Assembly (NCBI RefSeq): GCF_902459565.1
Contig: NZ_CABPSN010000004.1
Span: forward strand, 310,001-374,000
Source: Pandoraea aquatica
Lineage (GTDB): Bacteria > Pseudomonadota > Gammaproteobacteria > Burkholderiales > Burkholderiaceae
Length of the DNA: 64,000 nucleotides
Direction: 5' to 3'
The position numbers were made by a program, and so were the translations under genes. The notes below the pieces were generated by a model that had not been told where the DNA came from, did not search any database, and was given only the letters and a program-made list of their open reading frames with translations. Shown in pieces: positions 1 to 9,604 of the stretch (within the stretch, counting starts at the first letter, position 1; every line of letters begins with the position of its first letter).

Positions 1-132
1 TTTGCCTTCTGCATTGAAATACACGCCGACACCCAGATTCACCTTATCGGTGCGGTGATCGGCGTTGTAGGCTTCGTTCAGACCAAGAATGGGGTCGCGC
101 GGGGCGAGTTCGACAGCGGAAAAGAGAGTCAT
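1..132 (-). CDS. Aspartate/aromatic aminotransferase, N-terminal fragment
   Basis: The minus strand reads an open frame from an ATG at 132 to the window edge, giving 44 residues that begin MTLFSAVELAPRDPILGLNE and include DKVNLGVGVYF. This matches the N terminus of class I PLP aminotransferases of the AspC/TyrB group, which move amino groups between aspartate or aromatic amino acids and 2-oxoglutarate. Only the N-terminal arm is visible; the PLP lysine lies outside the window, so AspC and TyrB cannot be told apart. The gene diverges from uvrB. Confidence 0.8.
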   Translation of the reverse strand, partial: MTLFSAVELAPRDPILGLNEAYNADHRTDKVNLGVGVYFNAEGK

Positions 133-475
133 TTCGACGGCTCGAGGCAGGTAGTAGGAAAATGCAGCGGGTCGGCCGCAACTTACGCAGGTTCGGCCCA
201 GCGGGCTATTTTAGCGAAGATTACCTGCGCTTGTGGTAAACACAGGCCCGCCGTGCACGAAATCGTGCCTTTTCGGCACGAAAACTGCCACGCATTGCCA
301 GAAATTGACGAAATCGCGGGGTACGCGACTCACGCGTGCCTCCCGCAGGCTGCGACGGCGTTGCTTGCGGTGGTTCGATGGGATGGCTGTTGGGATGGCT
401 GTCACCCATCGGACTCAGGGAATCGTCCGACGCGCTAAAATGCCGGATTACGTCCCTCATGCTCGCGCCCCCGCC
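133..475. other. Intergenic region between aminotransferase and uvrB
   Basis: This 343-base stretch separates two divergent genes and should hold both promoters. A 7-bp inverted repeat (263-269 with 275-281, five-base loop) is visible. I do not see a convincing -35/-10 pair or a good LexA box; the nearest candidate is at 230-245 and is poor. The uvrB frame stays open upstream to 233, but the extra residues look non-coding (basic, low complexity). Confidence 0.5.
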
Positions 476-2563
476 ATGACCCCTGCGGCTGACACCGATC
501 TCGACGAAAGCAAGTTCCTGACGTTCCCCGACTCGCCTTATCAGCTCTATTGCCCGTTTCCTGCGGCAGGCGATCAGCCCACGGCCATCACCCAGCTGAC
601 GGAGGGGATCGACGACGGACTCGCGTTTCAGACGCTGCTGGGTGTGACCGGCTCGGGCAAGACGTTCACCATGGCGAACGTGATTGCCCGCATGGGACGT
701 CCGGCGATCGTGTTCGCACCGAACAAAACGCTGGCAGCGCAGTTGTATTCCGAGTTCCGCGAGTTCTTCCCGCGAAATGCGGTGGAGTACTTCGTCTCGT
801 ACTACGACTATTACCAGCCGGAAGCGTACGTGCCGCAGCGCGATCTGTTCATCGAAAAGGATTCGTCGGTCAACGAGCACATCGAGCAGATGCGGCTGTC
901 GGCGACGAAGAGCCTGCTGGAACGTCGTGATGTGGTGATCGTCGCCACGGTGTCCGCCATCTACGGTATCGGGAATCCGAGCGAGTACCACCAGATGATC
1001 CTGACGGTGCGTCAGGGTGACAAACTGGGGCAGCGCGAGATCATCGCAAGACTGATCGCGATGCAGTACACGCGCAACGAGACGGATTTCGGGCGCGGTA
1101 CGTTCCGCGTACGCGGCGACACCATCGACATCTTCCCCGCAGAACACGCCGAGCTGGCGCTGCGCGTGGAGTTGTTCGACGACGAAGTCGACTCTTTACA
1201 ACTCTTCGACCCGCTCACCGGGCGCGTGCGTCAGAAGGTGCCGCGATTCACGGTGTATCCGTCCTCACATTACGTGACGCCGCGAGATACGGTGCTGCGC
1301 GCCATCGAAACGATCAAGGACGAACTGCGTGAGCGTCTCGACTTCTTCTATAAGGATGGCAAGCTGGTCGAAGCGCAACGCCTCGAACAGCGTACCCGCT
1401 TCGATCTGGAGATGTTGCAGGAGCTGGGGTTCTGCAAGGGCATCGAAAACTACTCGCGACATCTGTCGGGCGCAGCGCCCGGCGAGCCGCCGCCCACGCT
1501 CGTCGACTATTTGCCGCCGGACGCGTTGATGTTCCTCGACGAGTCCCACGTGCTCATCGGCCAGTTCAACGGCATGTATAACGGCGACAGGGCGCGTAAG
1601 GAGAATCTGGTCAACTACGGCTTCCGTCTCCCGTCGGCGCTGGATAACCGTCCGCTGAAGTTTGCCGAGTACGAACGCAAGATGCGTCAGGCGATTTTCG
1701 TCTCGGCCACACCCGCAGATTACGAAGCCAAGCGTACCGGGCAGATTGTGGAGCAGGTGGTGCGTCCGACCGGGCTGATTGATCCGACGATCGATGTGCG
1801 TCCGGCACGTACGCAGGTGGACGACGTGCTCTCGGAAATCAACAAGCGCGTGGCGGTGGGCGAGCGCGTCCTCGTGACGACGCTCACGAAGCGAATGGCC
1901 GAGCAGTTGACCGAGTATTTGTCGGACAACGGGGTAAAGGTCCGCTATCTGCACAGCGATATCGATACCGTTGAGCGCGTAGAAATCATCCGTGACTTGC
2001 GTCTAGGCGCGTTTGACGTACTCGTCGGTATCAACTTGTTGCGCGAAGGGCTGGATATTCCGGAAGTGTCGCTGGTCGCGATTCTGGATGCGGACAAGGA
2101 AGGTTTCCTTCGTGCCGAGCGTTCGCTGATTCAGACGATCGGGCGGGCCGCACGTAACGTGAACGGTACGGCCATCTTGTACGCAGACAAGATGACCGAA
2201 TCGATGAAGCGAGCGATCAGCGAGACGGAGCGTCGTCGCGCCAAACAGATGGCGCACAACGAAGCGCATGGGATCGTGCCGCAGGGCGTGAAGAAACGCA
2301 TCAAAGACATCATCGACGGTGTCTACGATCCGGAAGACGCCAAGGCAGAAATGGCGGAGGCCAAAGAGCAGGCGCACTATCAGGATATGTCCGAGAAGCA
2401 GTTGGCTCGCGAGATCAAGAAGCTCGAAAAGCAGATGCAGGAACACGCGCGGAACCTGGAGTTCGAGAAGGCGGCCAAGGTGCGGGACCAACTGCTGCAC
2501 GTCAAGGCGCTGGTGTTCGGTACCGACGGTGCCAGCGAAGCGGAATTGGGCCCGAAGGTGTGA
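476..2563 (+). CDS. uvrB: UvrABC nucleotide excision repair subunit B
   Basis: UvrB is the damage-verifying helicase-like subunit of nucleotide excision repair; it takes lesions from UvrA and recruits UvrC. The protein (695 residues) has the Walker A motif GVTGSGKT near residue 56, the beta-hairpin segment [12 protein letters not shown], the DESH helicase motif ([11 protein letters not shown]), the C-terminal helicase motif QTIGRAARN, and a C-terminal UVR domain with [14 protein letters not shown] chose the ATG at 476 because the conserved N terminus ([16 protein letters not shown]) begins soon after it. An ATG at 440 would add 12 residues, and neither start has a clear ribosome binding site. 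Length fits the family. Confidence 0.96.
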   Translation: MTPAADTDLDESKFLTFPDSPYQLYCPFPAAGDQPTAITQLTEGIDDGLAFQTLLGVTGSGKTFTMANVIARMGRPAIVFAPNKTLAAQLYSEFREFFPRNAVEYFVSYYDYYQPEAYVPQRDLFIEKDSSVNEHIEQMRLSATKSLLERRDVVIVATVSAIYGIGNPSEYHQMILTVRQGDKLGQREIIARLIAMQYTRNETDFGRGTFRVRGDTIDIFPAEHAELALRVELFDDEVDSLQLFDPLTGRVRQKVPRFTVYPSSHYVTPRDTVLRAIETIKDELRERLDFFYKDGKLVEAQRLEQRTRFDLEMLQELGFCKGIENYSRHLSGAAPGEPPPTLVDYLPPDALMFLDESHVLIGQFNGMYNGDRARKENLVNYGFRLPSALDNRPLKFAEYERKMRQAIFVSATPADYEAKRTGQIVEQVVRPTGLIDPTIDVRPARTQVDDVLSEINKRVAVGERVLVTTLTKRMAEQLTEYLSDNGVKVRYLHSDIDTVERVEIIRDLRLGAFDVLVGINLLREGLDIPEVSLVAILDADKEGFLRAERSLIQTIGRAARNVNGTAILYADKMTESMKRAISETERRRAKQMAHNEAHGIVPQGVKKRIKDIIDGVYDPEDAKAEMAEAKEQAHYQDMSEKQLAREIKKLEKQMQEHARNLEFEKAAKVRDQLLHVKALVFGTDGASEAELGPKV

Positions 2564-2577
2564 GCGAAGCTCGGAGC

Positions 2578-2607
2578 AGCAGCTCACGACGCGGGCCCCG
2601 AGCTGCT
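2578..2607 (+). terminator. Possible terminator after uvrB
   Basis: An 8-bp perfect inverted repeat (AGCAGCTC at 2578-2585 and GAGCTGCT at 2600-2607) with a 14-base loop lies just after the uvrB stop. There is no good T tract, so rho-independent activity is doubtful. Confidence 0.3.
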
Positions 2608-3083
2608 TGTCTGCGCTTTGAGGCTGCTGCAGCTAATTCGGAAGAATAGCCATCAATCCTGATCGAGCGTGTTGGGTTACATTCTGTGGGTTAGTTGACG
2701 CCGGAGTGGGGGCGACTCGACCGATTTGACTCTCAAGCTGGGCGATGACGGCACAATATCAGCCGTGAAGTCGGGAGGCCGCTCGACAATCGTCCTTTGG
2801 GGGCACCTTAGGGGGAATCACACCTTCGGATCCTGAATCGTCAGTTCCGGGAAAAACGGGTCAAATTGAATTTTGATATCGGTCGCTTGGGTCAAGACCC
2901 GGGCTCAGCCCTGCAGTGCAATGCTCCTTATCGAATTCGCCGGTATTCGCCAGCGGTATGGTGAGACAGAGACAAGGAGCTGGCTGGCGGCTTTCGTAAG
3001 CTTCATTCGGGAGGGCTCGGGCGGGCGCGGTGTCGGCGCTGCCCACCCTACAAGCAGGCTCGTGTCATCGAGTGAGCGTTACG
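2608..3083. other. Gene-poor stretch after uvrB
   Basis: About 500 bases between uvrB and the convergent lipoprotein gene hold no frame I can support. A short open run near 2719-2835 (translation containing DLTLKLGDDGTISAVKSGG) looks protein-like but is only about 40 codons. It has no start or ribosome binding site and could be a remnant of a decayed gene. Several short frames at 2861-3124 are low-complexity and unconvincing. Confidence 0.4.
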
Positions 3084-3971
3084 TTACTGGGCGCTCACGT
3101 CTCCGGTTTGCGCAATCTTGGTAAGTGTGTTCTTTTGATACGCGTACCAAGCGATCAAGCAGTCCTTATCCCGACAGTTCTTCTCGCGATAATTCCATTG
3201 CTTACGAGTGCGTTCGGTAAAGGCCGCCTGATCTTGAACGGCAAGCTTCGCTTGTTGAAAGATGCTGGCGAGTTCGCGATCCGACGCAGCGAGCTGCGGG
3301 TCATGACAGATAAGGTATTCCGGTATTGACTTGGCCTTCGTGCAATCAAAGCTCGCTTGTTGTAATTGTCCTCCCGCGTCGACGGGTGTATCGGGCTGGC
3401 CTTGCGTACTTCCGAGGCTCGCGGAGCCAGTATTGTTCGTCGCGATACTTGCTGCGGGACTGTTTTGACGGCTTCCGTACGCAACTAGTTGACCTGCCAT
3501 TGCATCGTCGATCATGGCGCTCAAGAGCGAACTGGGTGTGACGCGAACGGTTTCTGTCTTGAGCACGTAATCGTTTGACATGACCTGAGACTGAGCGAAT
3601 TCACACGGCGCTTGGCATGTGATTCTGGTCGCGATGGCAGGATTGTTTTGATCGATAATCAGCAAAACGTAATTGCCTTCGCGTAATCCGACATATCGAA
3701 CCATCACAAGGGCCTTTGTGGCGCGGCCTTGGCGGATGTCATCTTCGCTCAACGCCGGCTCATAGCCATATGTTCCATTTTGGTTCAGTGCATAGTTGTG
3801 ACGCGGCTGTGGCGGCGGAGCCGGAGTCGGAGCTGGCGTCGGAGGTAGGATATTCGCCGCAGGGGCTGGCGTCTGAGGCTGCGTTGGTTCTTTTTGCGCT
3901 TCCTTTTGGCAGGCCGTCAGCGCGATGGTGGTGACGCACACGCTTGCGAAAGTTTTCCAGTACTTATTCAT
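3084..3971 (-). CDS. Lipoprotein with C-terminal LprI-like (lysozyme inhibitor-type) domain
   Basis: The 295-residue product starts with a lipoprotein signal ending in the lipobox LTAC (Cys21), followed by a Pro/Ala-rich linker (about residues 25-60). A central region has no recognised family. The C-terminal 80 residues match the LprI-type pattern: FDCTKAKSIPEYLIC, then PQLAASDRELASIF, then NCRDKDCLIAWYAYQ, with four conserved Cys likely forming disulfides. LprI-like domains are known from a mycobacterial lysozyme inhibitor but occur in many periplasmic proteins of unknown role, so inhibition of lysozyme is only a possibility. The protein should be anchored to the outer or inner membrane facing the periplasm. 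It is a single gene, convergent with uvrB. Confidence 0.75.
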   Translation of the reverse strand: MNKYWKTFASVCVTTIALTACQKEAQKEPTQPQTPAPAANILPPTPAPTPAPPPQPRHNYALNQNGTYGYEPALSEDDIRQGRATKALVMVRYVGLREGNYVLLIIDQNNPAIATRITCQAPCEFAQSQVMSNDYVLKTETVRVTPSSLLSAMIDDAMAGQLVAYGSRQNSPAASIATNNTGSASLGSTQGQPDTPVDAGGQLQQASFDCTKAKSIPEYLICHDPQLAASDRELASIFQQAKLAVQDQAAFTERTRKQWNYREKNCRDKDCLIAWYAYQKNTLTKIAQTGDVSAQ

Positions 3972-4119
3972 CGTTTTATATTGTGGTACATCGACTCCGG
4001 TGAGTCGATGTCCTTCCCCGTGTGAATGATGATCGCAACTTTAATACATTTCTACCGGATTCAAGAAACTTAAGGATGGATCGAAATACGAATTTTTGTT
4101 GTATTTCGATTTAAATTAA

Positions 4120-4596
4120 ATGAAGAAAACCTCCGTCTTGTTCGTCTGCATGGGCAATATTTGCCGCTCCCCGAGCGCCGACGGCATTTTTCGCGATCGA
4201 CTCGCCAAAGCGGGATTGTCAGATCTCATCGAGGTCGATTCGGCGGGGACGCACAGTTATCACATCGGTCATGCCCCGGATGAGCGTACGCAGGCGGCGG
4301 CGAAGCGGCGCGGCTACGATCTAAGCGCACTGCGGGCGCGTCGCGTCGAAGCGAGCGATTTCGAGCGCTTTGAATGGATCGTGGCCATGGACGACGCGAA
4401 CGTCTCGGCGCTCATGGCGCGCAGTCCCGCAGCGTTTCGTCACAAGATCGTCCGGTTGATGGATTTTGCGACGCGTCATGACGCGACCGAAGTGCCCGAT
4501 CCCTATTACGGCGGCGCGCAAGGGTTCGAGACCGTGCTCGACTATATTGAAGACGGTCTTGACGGCCTGCTCGTGCGTTTGGGACAGGCTGACTGA
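4120..4596 (+). CDS. Low-molecular-weight protein-tyrosine phosphatase
   Basis: The 158-residue protein has the family P-loop CMGNICRS (nucleophile Cys10, Arg16) and the distal general-acid loop DPYYGG (Asp about residue 127). These are the complete catalytic set of low-molecular-weight phosphotyrosine phosphatases. Bacterial relatives (Wzb, Etp, PtpA) dephosphorylate tyrosine kinases that control exopolysaccharide, but no kinase or polysaccharide gene is nearby, so the substrate is open. The ATG at 4120 directly precedes the conserved N terminus. It lies in an A/T-rich leader without an obvious Shine-Dalgarno sequence, unlike most genes here. Confidence 0.93.
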   Translation: MKKTSVLFVCMGNICRSPSADGIFRDRLAKAGLSDLIEVDSAGTHSYHIGHAPDERTQAAAKRRGYDLSALRARRVEASDFERFEWIVAMDDANVSALMARSPAAFRHKIVRLMDFATRHDATEVPDPYYGGAQGFETVLDYIEDGLDGLLVRLGQAD

Positions 4597-4817
4597 TCGG
4601 TCGCAGGCGCGCGCATCCTCATGGGGAAGTGGGAATTACGGGTGTGCGCCGTGATCTGTGACGCGATGGCTTCGCGAGTCGCCGCAATAGGGCTATCATT
4701 CGGCCCTCTCTGACGGGATGAGGCCGGGCGGTGCGATTTGTCGTATGCCAGAAGTGCCGGTGACTCCCGTGCCCCTTCTGTTTCTGTCGCTGTAGCTGAC
4801 TACGCACTTTCCGACCC

Positions 4818-6926
4818 ATGTTCAATTCGCTCACTTCGTACTGGCGCAAGTGGCGCGCCTCGCGCCATGCTGGCCATCAACTCGACGAACTGCTCGCGCA
4901 CGCGGATCCCACCGCGCCGCTGGCCGTACGCAACCAATGGTTGATCGAGCTGGCGCATTGGGTGCAAAAGCGCGGCGCGATCGTCAATGAGGTGCGCGAG
5001 GAAGGGGAGGCTGCTCGATACCGGCCGCATACGCGCCTGCGCTATTTGCTGCAAATGCTGGCGCGCAATCCGCAGTGGCGACTGTCGGTGGCGCGCACGT
5101 TGCGTAGCGTCATCAACGAAAGCGATGCCATTTCGCTGCTCTGCGACACAGGCATGCCGGTGCGGCCCGGCTTTTGGAGTGCGCTGGCCGAGCGCATCGA
5201 AAAGGCGCTGATTCCGCCGCCTCCGACGCGGCGGGACCTCTCGGCGTTGTGTTCCCTCATGTTTCCCGACGGCGATGCCGCAGACTGGATCGCCGCCATG
5301 CCGGCCGAGTTGCTGGGCGACCTGATTGCGTTGCTTCATCACGGCGAGGCAGAAGACGCCGAAGCGGACTGGAATCCGTTCGCCGAAGATCTGCTGGCCG
5401 CCATGCACCACCTTGTCGACCAGATCGCGTCGACGGGACTGTCGCAGGCGGTGCGCTCGCGTCTTACGTATTCCCGTGTCACCGATTCGCCTTTTTATCG
5501 GCTTGGCCGTGCCATGCAGGCGCTTGAGGATGCCGGTCAGGAGTTCGCGCACGGTGCGCCGCCGTCGCAATTGTTCGTGCAGCAGATCAACGTATTTCGC
5601 GCACTGCTGGACGATTGCGGCCGCGCGGTGCGTGACGTGTATGCGCACCTCGACGAGAACGGCGTCAGCGTCGATATCGTGTTTCAGGTCGAGCGCGCCA
5701 AGGCGCGGATTCGTCGTCTCGAACGTTTGCTGGAGGCGTGGCTGACCTATGGAGATCGCGGAGATAAGGCCGCAGCGCGTGTGCGTTTGCTCGCGGACCT
5801 GGTGCGAGCCAACCGGGCGAGCCAAAGCGTGGGCGAGCTGGCGCGGACGTCGTTCGGCTTGCTCGCGCGCAAGGTCGTCGAGCGTAGTGCGGAAACCGGC
5901 GAGCATTACATCGCACGCAATCGCAGCGAGTATTTCTCGATGCTGAAGATGGCTTGCGGTGGCGGACTGGTGACAGTCGTGACCGTCTACATCAAGTTCA
6001 TGATTGCCGGCGCCCACTTTCCGACCGTGGTCGAAGGTTTCTTTGCCGGGGCCAACTACGCGTTGTGCTTCCTGTTCATGCACTTTTGCCACTTCACGCT
6101 GGCCACCAAGCAACCGGCCATGACGGCACCGGCCATCGCCAGCAAGCTCGATGACGTCGATACGCCGGCGGGGATGGACGCGTTCGCCGGTGAGGTGATT
6201 GCGCTGGTGCGTACGCAGGCGGCGGCCATCTTCGGCAATCTAGCGATGGTCTTCCCGTTCTGCCTGTTGGTGCAATGGGCGGTGTCGGCGGCGCTCGGCG
6301 CAAACACCATCTCACCGGAAAAAGCGCACGCTACGCTGAATTCGTTCTCGATTCTCGGCGTAACGCCGTTCTTTGCGGCGCTGACCGGTGTGCTGTTGTG
6401 GTGTTCCAGCCTGATTTCCGGTTGGGCGGATAACTGGTTCGCCTTGCATGGCATTGGCGATGTCCTTGCGTACAACCGCCGCCTACGTTTCGTTTTTGGA
6501 CGTCAGGGGGCGGCGCGACTCGCCGACTGGTGCCGACGCCACATTGCGCCGGTGCTGGGCAATCTCATGCTCGGCTTCATGCTGGGGCTCGTGCCGGCTG
6601 TGCTGACGGCGTTTGCTTTGCCCTTCGAGGTCCGTCACGTCACCCTGTCGACCGGGGCCATCGCAACCTCGATCGGTGTGTTGGGCGGTTCGGTGCTGCA
6701 CGACTCGGCGCTGTGGCTGGCGTTTGCCGGTGTGGCGGCCATGGGGCTGCTCAACGTCGGTGTCAGTTTTGCGTTAGCATTCCACATGGCGCTTCGATCG
6801 CGTCCACTGCGACTGGGCGACCGTCGGCAAATCCACCGCGCCATCTGGCGCGCCGTGCTGCGCAATCCCTTGGTGCTGCTGTTTCCTCTGGGCTCGCCCC
6901 GGCCGGAAGCTCGTCCCGAAAAATAA
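4818..6926 (+). CDS. Gcr-type 'site-specific recombinase' family membrane protein
   Basis: This 702-residue protein resembles the family historically named site-specific recombinase (SpecificRecomb, the Neisseria Gcr group). The N-terminal 370 residues are soluble and helical, rich in charged and Ala/Leu stretches (for example ERAKARIRRLERLLEAWLTYG). From about residue 380 on there are repeated hydrophobic segments: GGGLVTVVTVYIKFMI, FFAGANYALCFLFMHF, IFGNLAMVFPFCLLVQWAV, ILGVTPFFAALTGVLLW, LGNLMLGFMLGLVPAVLTAF and LAFAGVAAMGLLNVGVSFAL. I see no serine or tyrosine recombinase catalytic signature. The sequence therefore argues for an integral membrane protein of unknown function, and the recombinase label is doubtful. 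It sits between the phosphatase gene and iscR, same strand. Confidence 0.8.
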   Translation: MFNSLTSYWRKWRASRHAGHQLDELLAHADPTAPLAVRNQWLIELAHWVQKRGAIVNEVREEGEAARYRPHTRLRYLLQMLARNPQWRLSVARTLRSVINESDAISLLCDTGMPVRPGFWSALAERIEKALIPPPPTRRDLSALCSLMFPDGDAADWIAAMPAELLGDLIALLHHGEAEDAEADWNPFAEDLLAAMHHLVDQIASTGLSQAVRSRLTYSRVTDSPFYRLGRAMQALEDAGQEFAHGAPPSQLFVQQINVFRALLDDCGRAVRDVYAHLDENGVSVDIVFQVERAKARIRRLERLLEAWLTYGDRGDKAAARVRLLADLVRANRASQSVGELARTSFGLLARKVVERSAETGEHYIARNRSEYFSMLKMACGGGLVTVVTVYIKFMIAGAHFPTVVEGFFAGANYALCFLFMHFCHFTLATKQPAMTAPAIASKLDDVDTPAGMDAFAGEVIALVRTQAAAIFGNLAMVFPFCLLVQWAVSAALGANTISPEKAHATLNSFSILGVTPFFAALTGVLLWCSSLISGWADNWFALHGIGDVLAYNRRLRFVFGRQGAARLADWCRRHIAPVLGNLMLGFMLGLVPAVLTAFALPFEVRHVTLSTGAIATSIGVLGGSVLHDSALWLAFAGVAAMGLLNVGVSFALAFHMALRSRPLRLGDRRQIHRAIWRAVLRNPLVLLFPLGSPRPEARPEK

Positions 6927-6974
6927 GAATTTTCACAAGCGGACGAGGGAACTTTCGCAAAAAATGGGCCAGAA

Positions 6975-7026
6975 GTACTTGACTAAATTCGTAGGGAATT
7001 TATACTTGACGAAAATAGTCGAGATT
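6975..7026 (+). promoter_or_regulatory. isc promoter with two tandem type-1 IscR boxes
   Basis: Two 25-base sites starting at 6975 (GTACTTGACTAAATT...) and 7002 (ATACTTGACGAAAAT...) both fit the known type-1 IscR pattern ATASYYGACTRWWWYAGTCRRSTAT closely; the second keeps the AGTC right half exactly. They are spaced 27 bases apart. A promoter TTGACT (6979-6984), 16 bases, TATACT (7001-7006) is interleaved with them, so bound IscR would block it. The iscR ATG follows at 7043. Autorepression of isc by [2Fe-2S]-IscR is established in E. coli; here it is inferred from the sites. Confidence 0.82.
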
Positions 7027-7042
7027 AATCCCCTGCATCATC

Positions 7043-7570
7043 ATGAGACTTACCACGAAAGGCCGTTTCGCCGTCACGGCGATGATCGACCTGGCCATGC
7101 GCCAGGACGCGGGTCCCGTGACGCTTGCGGGCATTAGTCAGCGTCAGCGAATTTCGCTCTCTTATCTGGAGCAACTGTTCGGGAAGCTTCGCCGCCACGA
7201 AATCGTGGAGAGCGTGCGCGGTCCGGGCGGTGGTTACAGTCTTGCGCGCCGCGCAGAAGAGGTGACGGTCGCTGACATCATCATTGCGGTCGACGAACCG
7301 CTCGACGCCACACAGTGCGGCAGCAAGGGCAATTGCGAGAAGGGCCAGGACGGCCATCGCGGCCACTGCATGACGCACGAACTGTGGGCGACGCTCAACC
7401 AGAAGATGGTCGAGTATCTCGATTCCGTTTCCCTGCGTGACCTCGTCGAGCAGCAGCGCAGCAAGCAGGCCCAACAGGCCGTGCTGCGCGACACGCGCGA
7501 GTCTGGTAACAACAACCAGACGATGACGACGCGTATCCCCAATTCGGTCTTTGATATGGCCCGTTCATAA
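7043..7570 (+). CDS. iscR: Fe-S cluster-sensing Rrf2-family repressor IscR
   Basis: This 175-residue Rrf2-family regulator has an N-terminal winged helix ([18 protein letters not shown], then [16 protein letters not shown] and [12 protein letters not shown]) and a cluster-binding loop with Cys92, Cys98, Cys109 and His112. In E. coli the ligands are Cys92, Cys98, Cys104 and His107, so the gap between the second and third Cys is five residues longer here, with an added Gly/His-rich stretch. The C-terminal tail (about 140-175) is Gln/Ala/Asn-rich and probably flexible. It heads the isc operon, with iscS starting 31 bases after its stop, and probably represses its own promoter through the two boxes upstream. 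Confidence 0.96.
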   Translation: MRLTTKGRFAVTAMIDLAMRQDAGPVTLAGISQRQRISLSYLEQLFGKLRRHEIVESVRGPGGGYSLARRAEEVTVADIIIAVDEPLDATQCGSKGNCEKGQDGHRGHCMTHELWATLNQKMVEYLDSVSLRDLVEQQRSKQAQQAVLRDTRESGNNNQTMTTRIPNSVFDMARS

Positions 7571-7601
7571 CAGGCGCCACGGCACGATCCTGGAGCACCC
7601 C

Positions 7602-8825
7602 ATGAAAAACGACACCCTCAACCTCCCCATCTACATGGATTACAGCGCCACGACGCCGATTGACCCGCGCGTCGTGGACAAGATGTTGCCTTTCCTGCGT
7701 GAGCAGTTCGGCAACCCGGCATCGCGCAGCCACTCGTTCGGCTGGGCCGCGGAGCAGGCGGTGGAAGAGGCACGCGAGGAAGTTGCCAAGTTGGTGAACG
7801 CCGATCCGCGCGAAATCGTGTGGACGTCGGGCGCGACCGAGTCGAATAACCTCGCCATCAAGGGCGCGGCGCATTTCTATCAAGGCAAGGGCAAACACCT
7901 CATCACCGTGAAGACCGAGCACAAGGCCGTGCTCGACACGATGCGTGAGCTGGAGCGCGAAGGCTTCGAAGTGACGTATCTCGACGTCAAGGACGACGGC
8001 CTGCTGGATCTGGACGTCTTCAAGGCAGCGCTGCGTCCGGACACGATTCTCGTGTCGATCATGGCCGTGAACAACGAAATCGGCGTGATTCAGGACATCG
8101 CCACGCTCGGCGAGATCTGCCGCGAAAAGGGCATCATTTTCCACGTTGACGCTGCACAAGCGACCGGCAAGATGCCGATCGATCTGGCAGCACTCAAGGT
8201 TGACCTGATGTCGTTCTCTGCGCACAAGACGTACGGCCCGAAGGGTATCGGTGCGTTGTATGTCCGTCGCAAGCCGCGCGTGCGTATCGAGGCACAGATT
8301 CACGGTGGCGGTCATGAGCGCGGTATGCGTTCGGGCACGCTCGCGACGCACCAGATCGTGGGCATGGGCGAGGCGTTCCGTCTGGCGCGTGAAGAGATGG
8401 CCACCGAGAACGAGCGCGTGCGTATGCTGCGCGACCGTCTGCTCAAGGGCCTCACGGAGATGGAAGAAGTGTATGTGAACGGCGACATGGAACAACGTGT
8501 CCCGCACAACCTGAACATCAGCTTCAATTTTGTCGAAGGCGAGTCGCTGATCATGGCGATCAAGGATGTGGCGGTGTCGTCGGGTTCGGCGTGCACGTCG
8601 GCCTCGCTTGAGCCTTCGTACGTACTGCGCGCTCTGGGCCGCAACGACGAACTGGCGCACAGCTCGATTCGCTTCACGGTGGGTCGTTTCACGACCGAGC
8701 AGGAAGTCGACTACGTGGTCGAACTGCTCAAGAGCAAGATCGGCAAGCTGCGCGATCTGTCGCCGCTGTGGGAAATGTACAAGGACGGGGTCGATCTCAA
8801 CTCGATCCAATGGGCCGCACACTGA
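7602..8825 (+). CDS. iscS: Cysteine desulfurase IscS
   Basis: IscS removes sulfur from L-cysteine as a persulfide and gives it to IscU and other acceptors. The 407-residue protein begins [16 protein letters not shown], has the PLP lysine in [10 protein letters not shown] (Lys209) and the mobile-loop catalytic cysteine in [13 protein letters not shown] (Cys331). These positions are each three higher than in E. coli IscS. The start at 7602 has a TGGAG motif upstream and matches the usual N terminus; the frame is open further upstream but without conserved residues. It lies between iscR and iscU. Confidence 0.97.
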   Translation: MKNDTLNLPIYMDYSATTPIDPRVVDKMLPFLREQFGNPASRSHSFGWAAEQAVEEAREEVAKLVNADPREIVWTSGATESNNLAIKGAAHFYQGKGKHLITVKTEHKAVLDTMRELEREGFEVTYLDVKDDGLLDLDVFKAALRPDTILVSIMAVNNEIGVIQDIATLGEICREKGIIFHVDAAQATGKMPIDLAALKVDLMSFSAHKTYGPKGIGALYVRRKPRVRIEAQIHGGGHERGMRSGTLATHQIVGMGEAFRLAREEMATENERVRMLRDRLLKGLTEMEEVYVNGDMEQRVPHNLNISFNFVEGESLIMAIKDVAVSSGSACTSASLEPSYVLRALGRNDELAHSSIRFTVGRFTTEQEVDYVVELLKSKIGKLRDLSPLWEMYKDGVDLNSIQWAAH

Positions 8826-8843
8826 GTATTCAAGGAGTTAGCC

Positions 8844-9251
8844 ATGTCGTACAGCAAGGAAGTTCTGGATCACTACGAAAACCCGCGTAACGTCGGTTCG
8901 TTCGAGAAGGGCGACGACGCCGTTGGTACGGGCATGGTCGGCGCACCGGCCTGCGGCGACGTGATGAAGCTGCAGATTCGCGTGAACGAAGCCGGCGTGA
9001 TCGAAGACGCCAAGTTCAAGACCTACGGTTGCGGCTCGGCGATTGCTTCGTCGTCGCTGGTGACCGAGTGGGTCAAGGGCAAGACGCTGGATCAGGCGCT
9101 CGACATCAAGAACACCGAAATCGCGCAAGAACTGGCCCTGCCGCCGGTGAAGATTCACTGCTCGATTCTGGCCGAAGACGCCATCAAGGCGGCGGTTGCC
9201 GACTACAAGCAGAAGCACGGCCAGTCGGCCGATGCGGCTCAGGCTGCGTAA
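8844..9251 (+). CDS. iscU: Fe-S cluster assembly scaffold IscU
   Basis: The 135-residue scaffold carries the three cluster-ligand cysteines at the canonical positions 37 (GAPACGD), 63 (YGCGSA) and 106 (IHCSIL), with Asp39 and His105 also present. The LPPVK motif at 99-103 is the known docking site for the HscA chaperone, which is encoded downstream. A clear AAGGAG precedes the ATG at 8844. The 18-base gap to iscS implies one transcript. All features are those of a functional canonical IscU. Confidence 0.98.
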   Translation: MSYSKEVLDHYENPRNVGSFEKGDDAVGTGMVGAPACGDVMKLQIRVNEAGVIEDAKFKTYGCGSAIASSSLVTEWVKGKTLDQALDIKNTEIAQELALPPVKIHCSILAEDAIKAAVADYKQKHGQSADAAQAA

Positions 9252-9280
9252 GCAGCGCGACGAATAAGGAATCAGGCAAG

Positions 9281-9604
9281 ATGGCCGTTACATTGACCGA
9301 GAAGGCCGCGCAGCACGTTACGCGTTATCTGACGCGGCGCGGCAAGGGCGTGGGCCTGCGGCTGGGCGTGAAGACGACCGGCTGCTCGGGCCTGGCCTAC
9401 AAGCTGGAGTACGCCGACGACGTGGCGGGTGAAGACACGGTCTTCGAAAGCCACGGCGTGAAGGTGATCGTCGATCCGAAGAGTCTGCCGTACATCGACG
9501 GCACTGAGCTGGACTTCGCGCGCGAAGGCCTGAACGAAGGATTCCGCTTCAACAATCCGAACGTCAAGGACGAGTGCGGCTGCGGTGAGTCGTTCCGCGT
9601 CTGA
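9281..9604 (+). CDS. iscA: A-type Fe-S carrier IscA
   Basis: This 107-residue A-type carrier has the invariant cysteines at 35 (TTGCSGLAY), 99 and 101 (ECGCGESF), the set used to bind iron or Fe-S clusters for delivery to apo-proteins. Length and Cys positions equal those of E. coli IscA. The ATG at 9281 follows iscU by 29 bases with AAGGAAT upstream. Its last codons overlap the GTG start of the following DUF3565 gene by 20 bases. Confidence 0.97.
   Translation: MAVTLTEKAAQHVTRYLTRRGKGVGLRLGVKTTGCSGLAYKLEYADDVAGEDTVFESHGVKVIVDPKSLPYIDGTELDFAREGLNEGFRFNNPNVKDECGCGESFRV

Noticed and set aside
230-245. Possible LexA box upstream of uvrB
   Set aside because: The right half ends in ACAG but the left half reads CTTG instead of CTGT, so the match is no better than chance.
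221-1147. 308-codon minus-strand frame opposite uvrB
   Set aside because: It lies antisense to the well-supported uvrB and its product is His/Arg-rich shadow sequence.
2719-2835. Short protein-like run after uvrB (DLTLKLGDDGTISAVKSGG)
   Set aside because: About 40 codons, no start or ribosome binding site, and no family recognised; kept only as a possible gene remnant.
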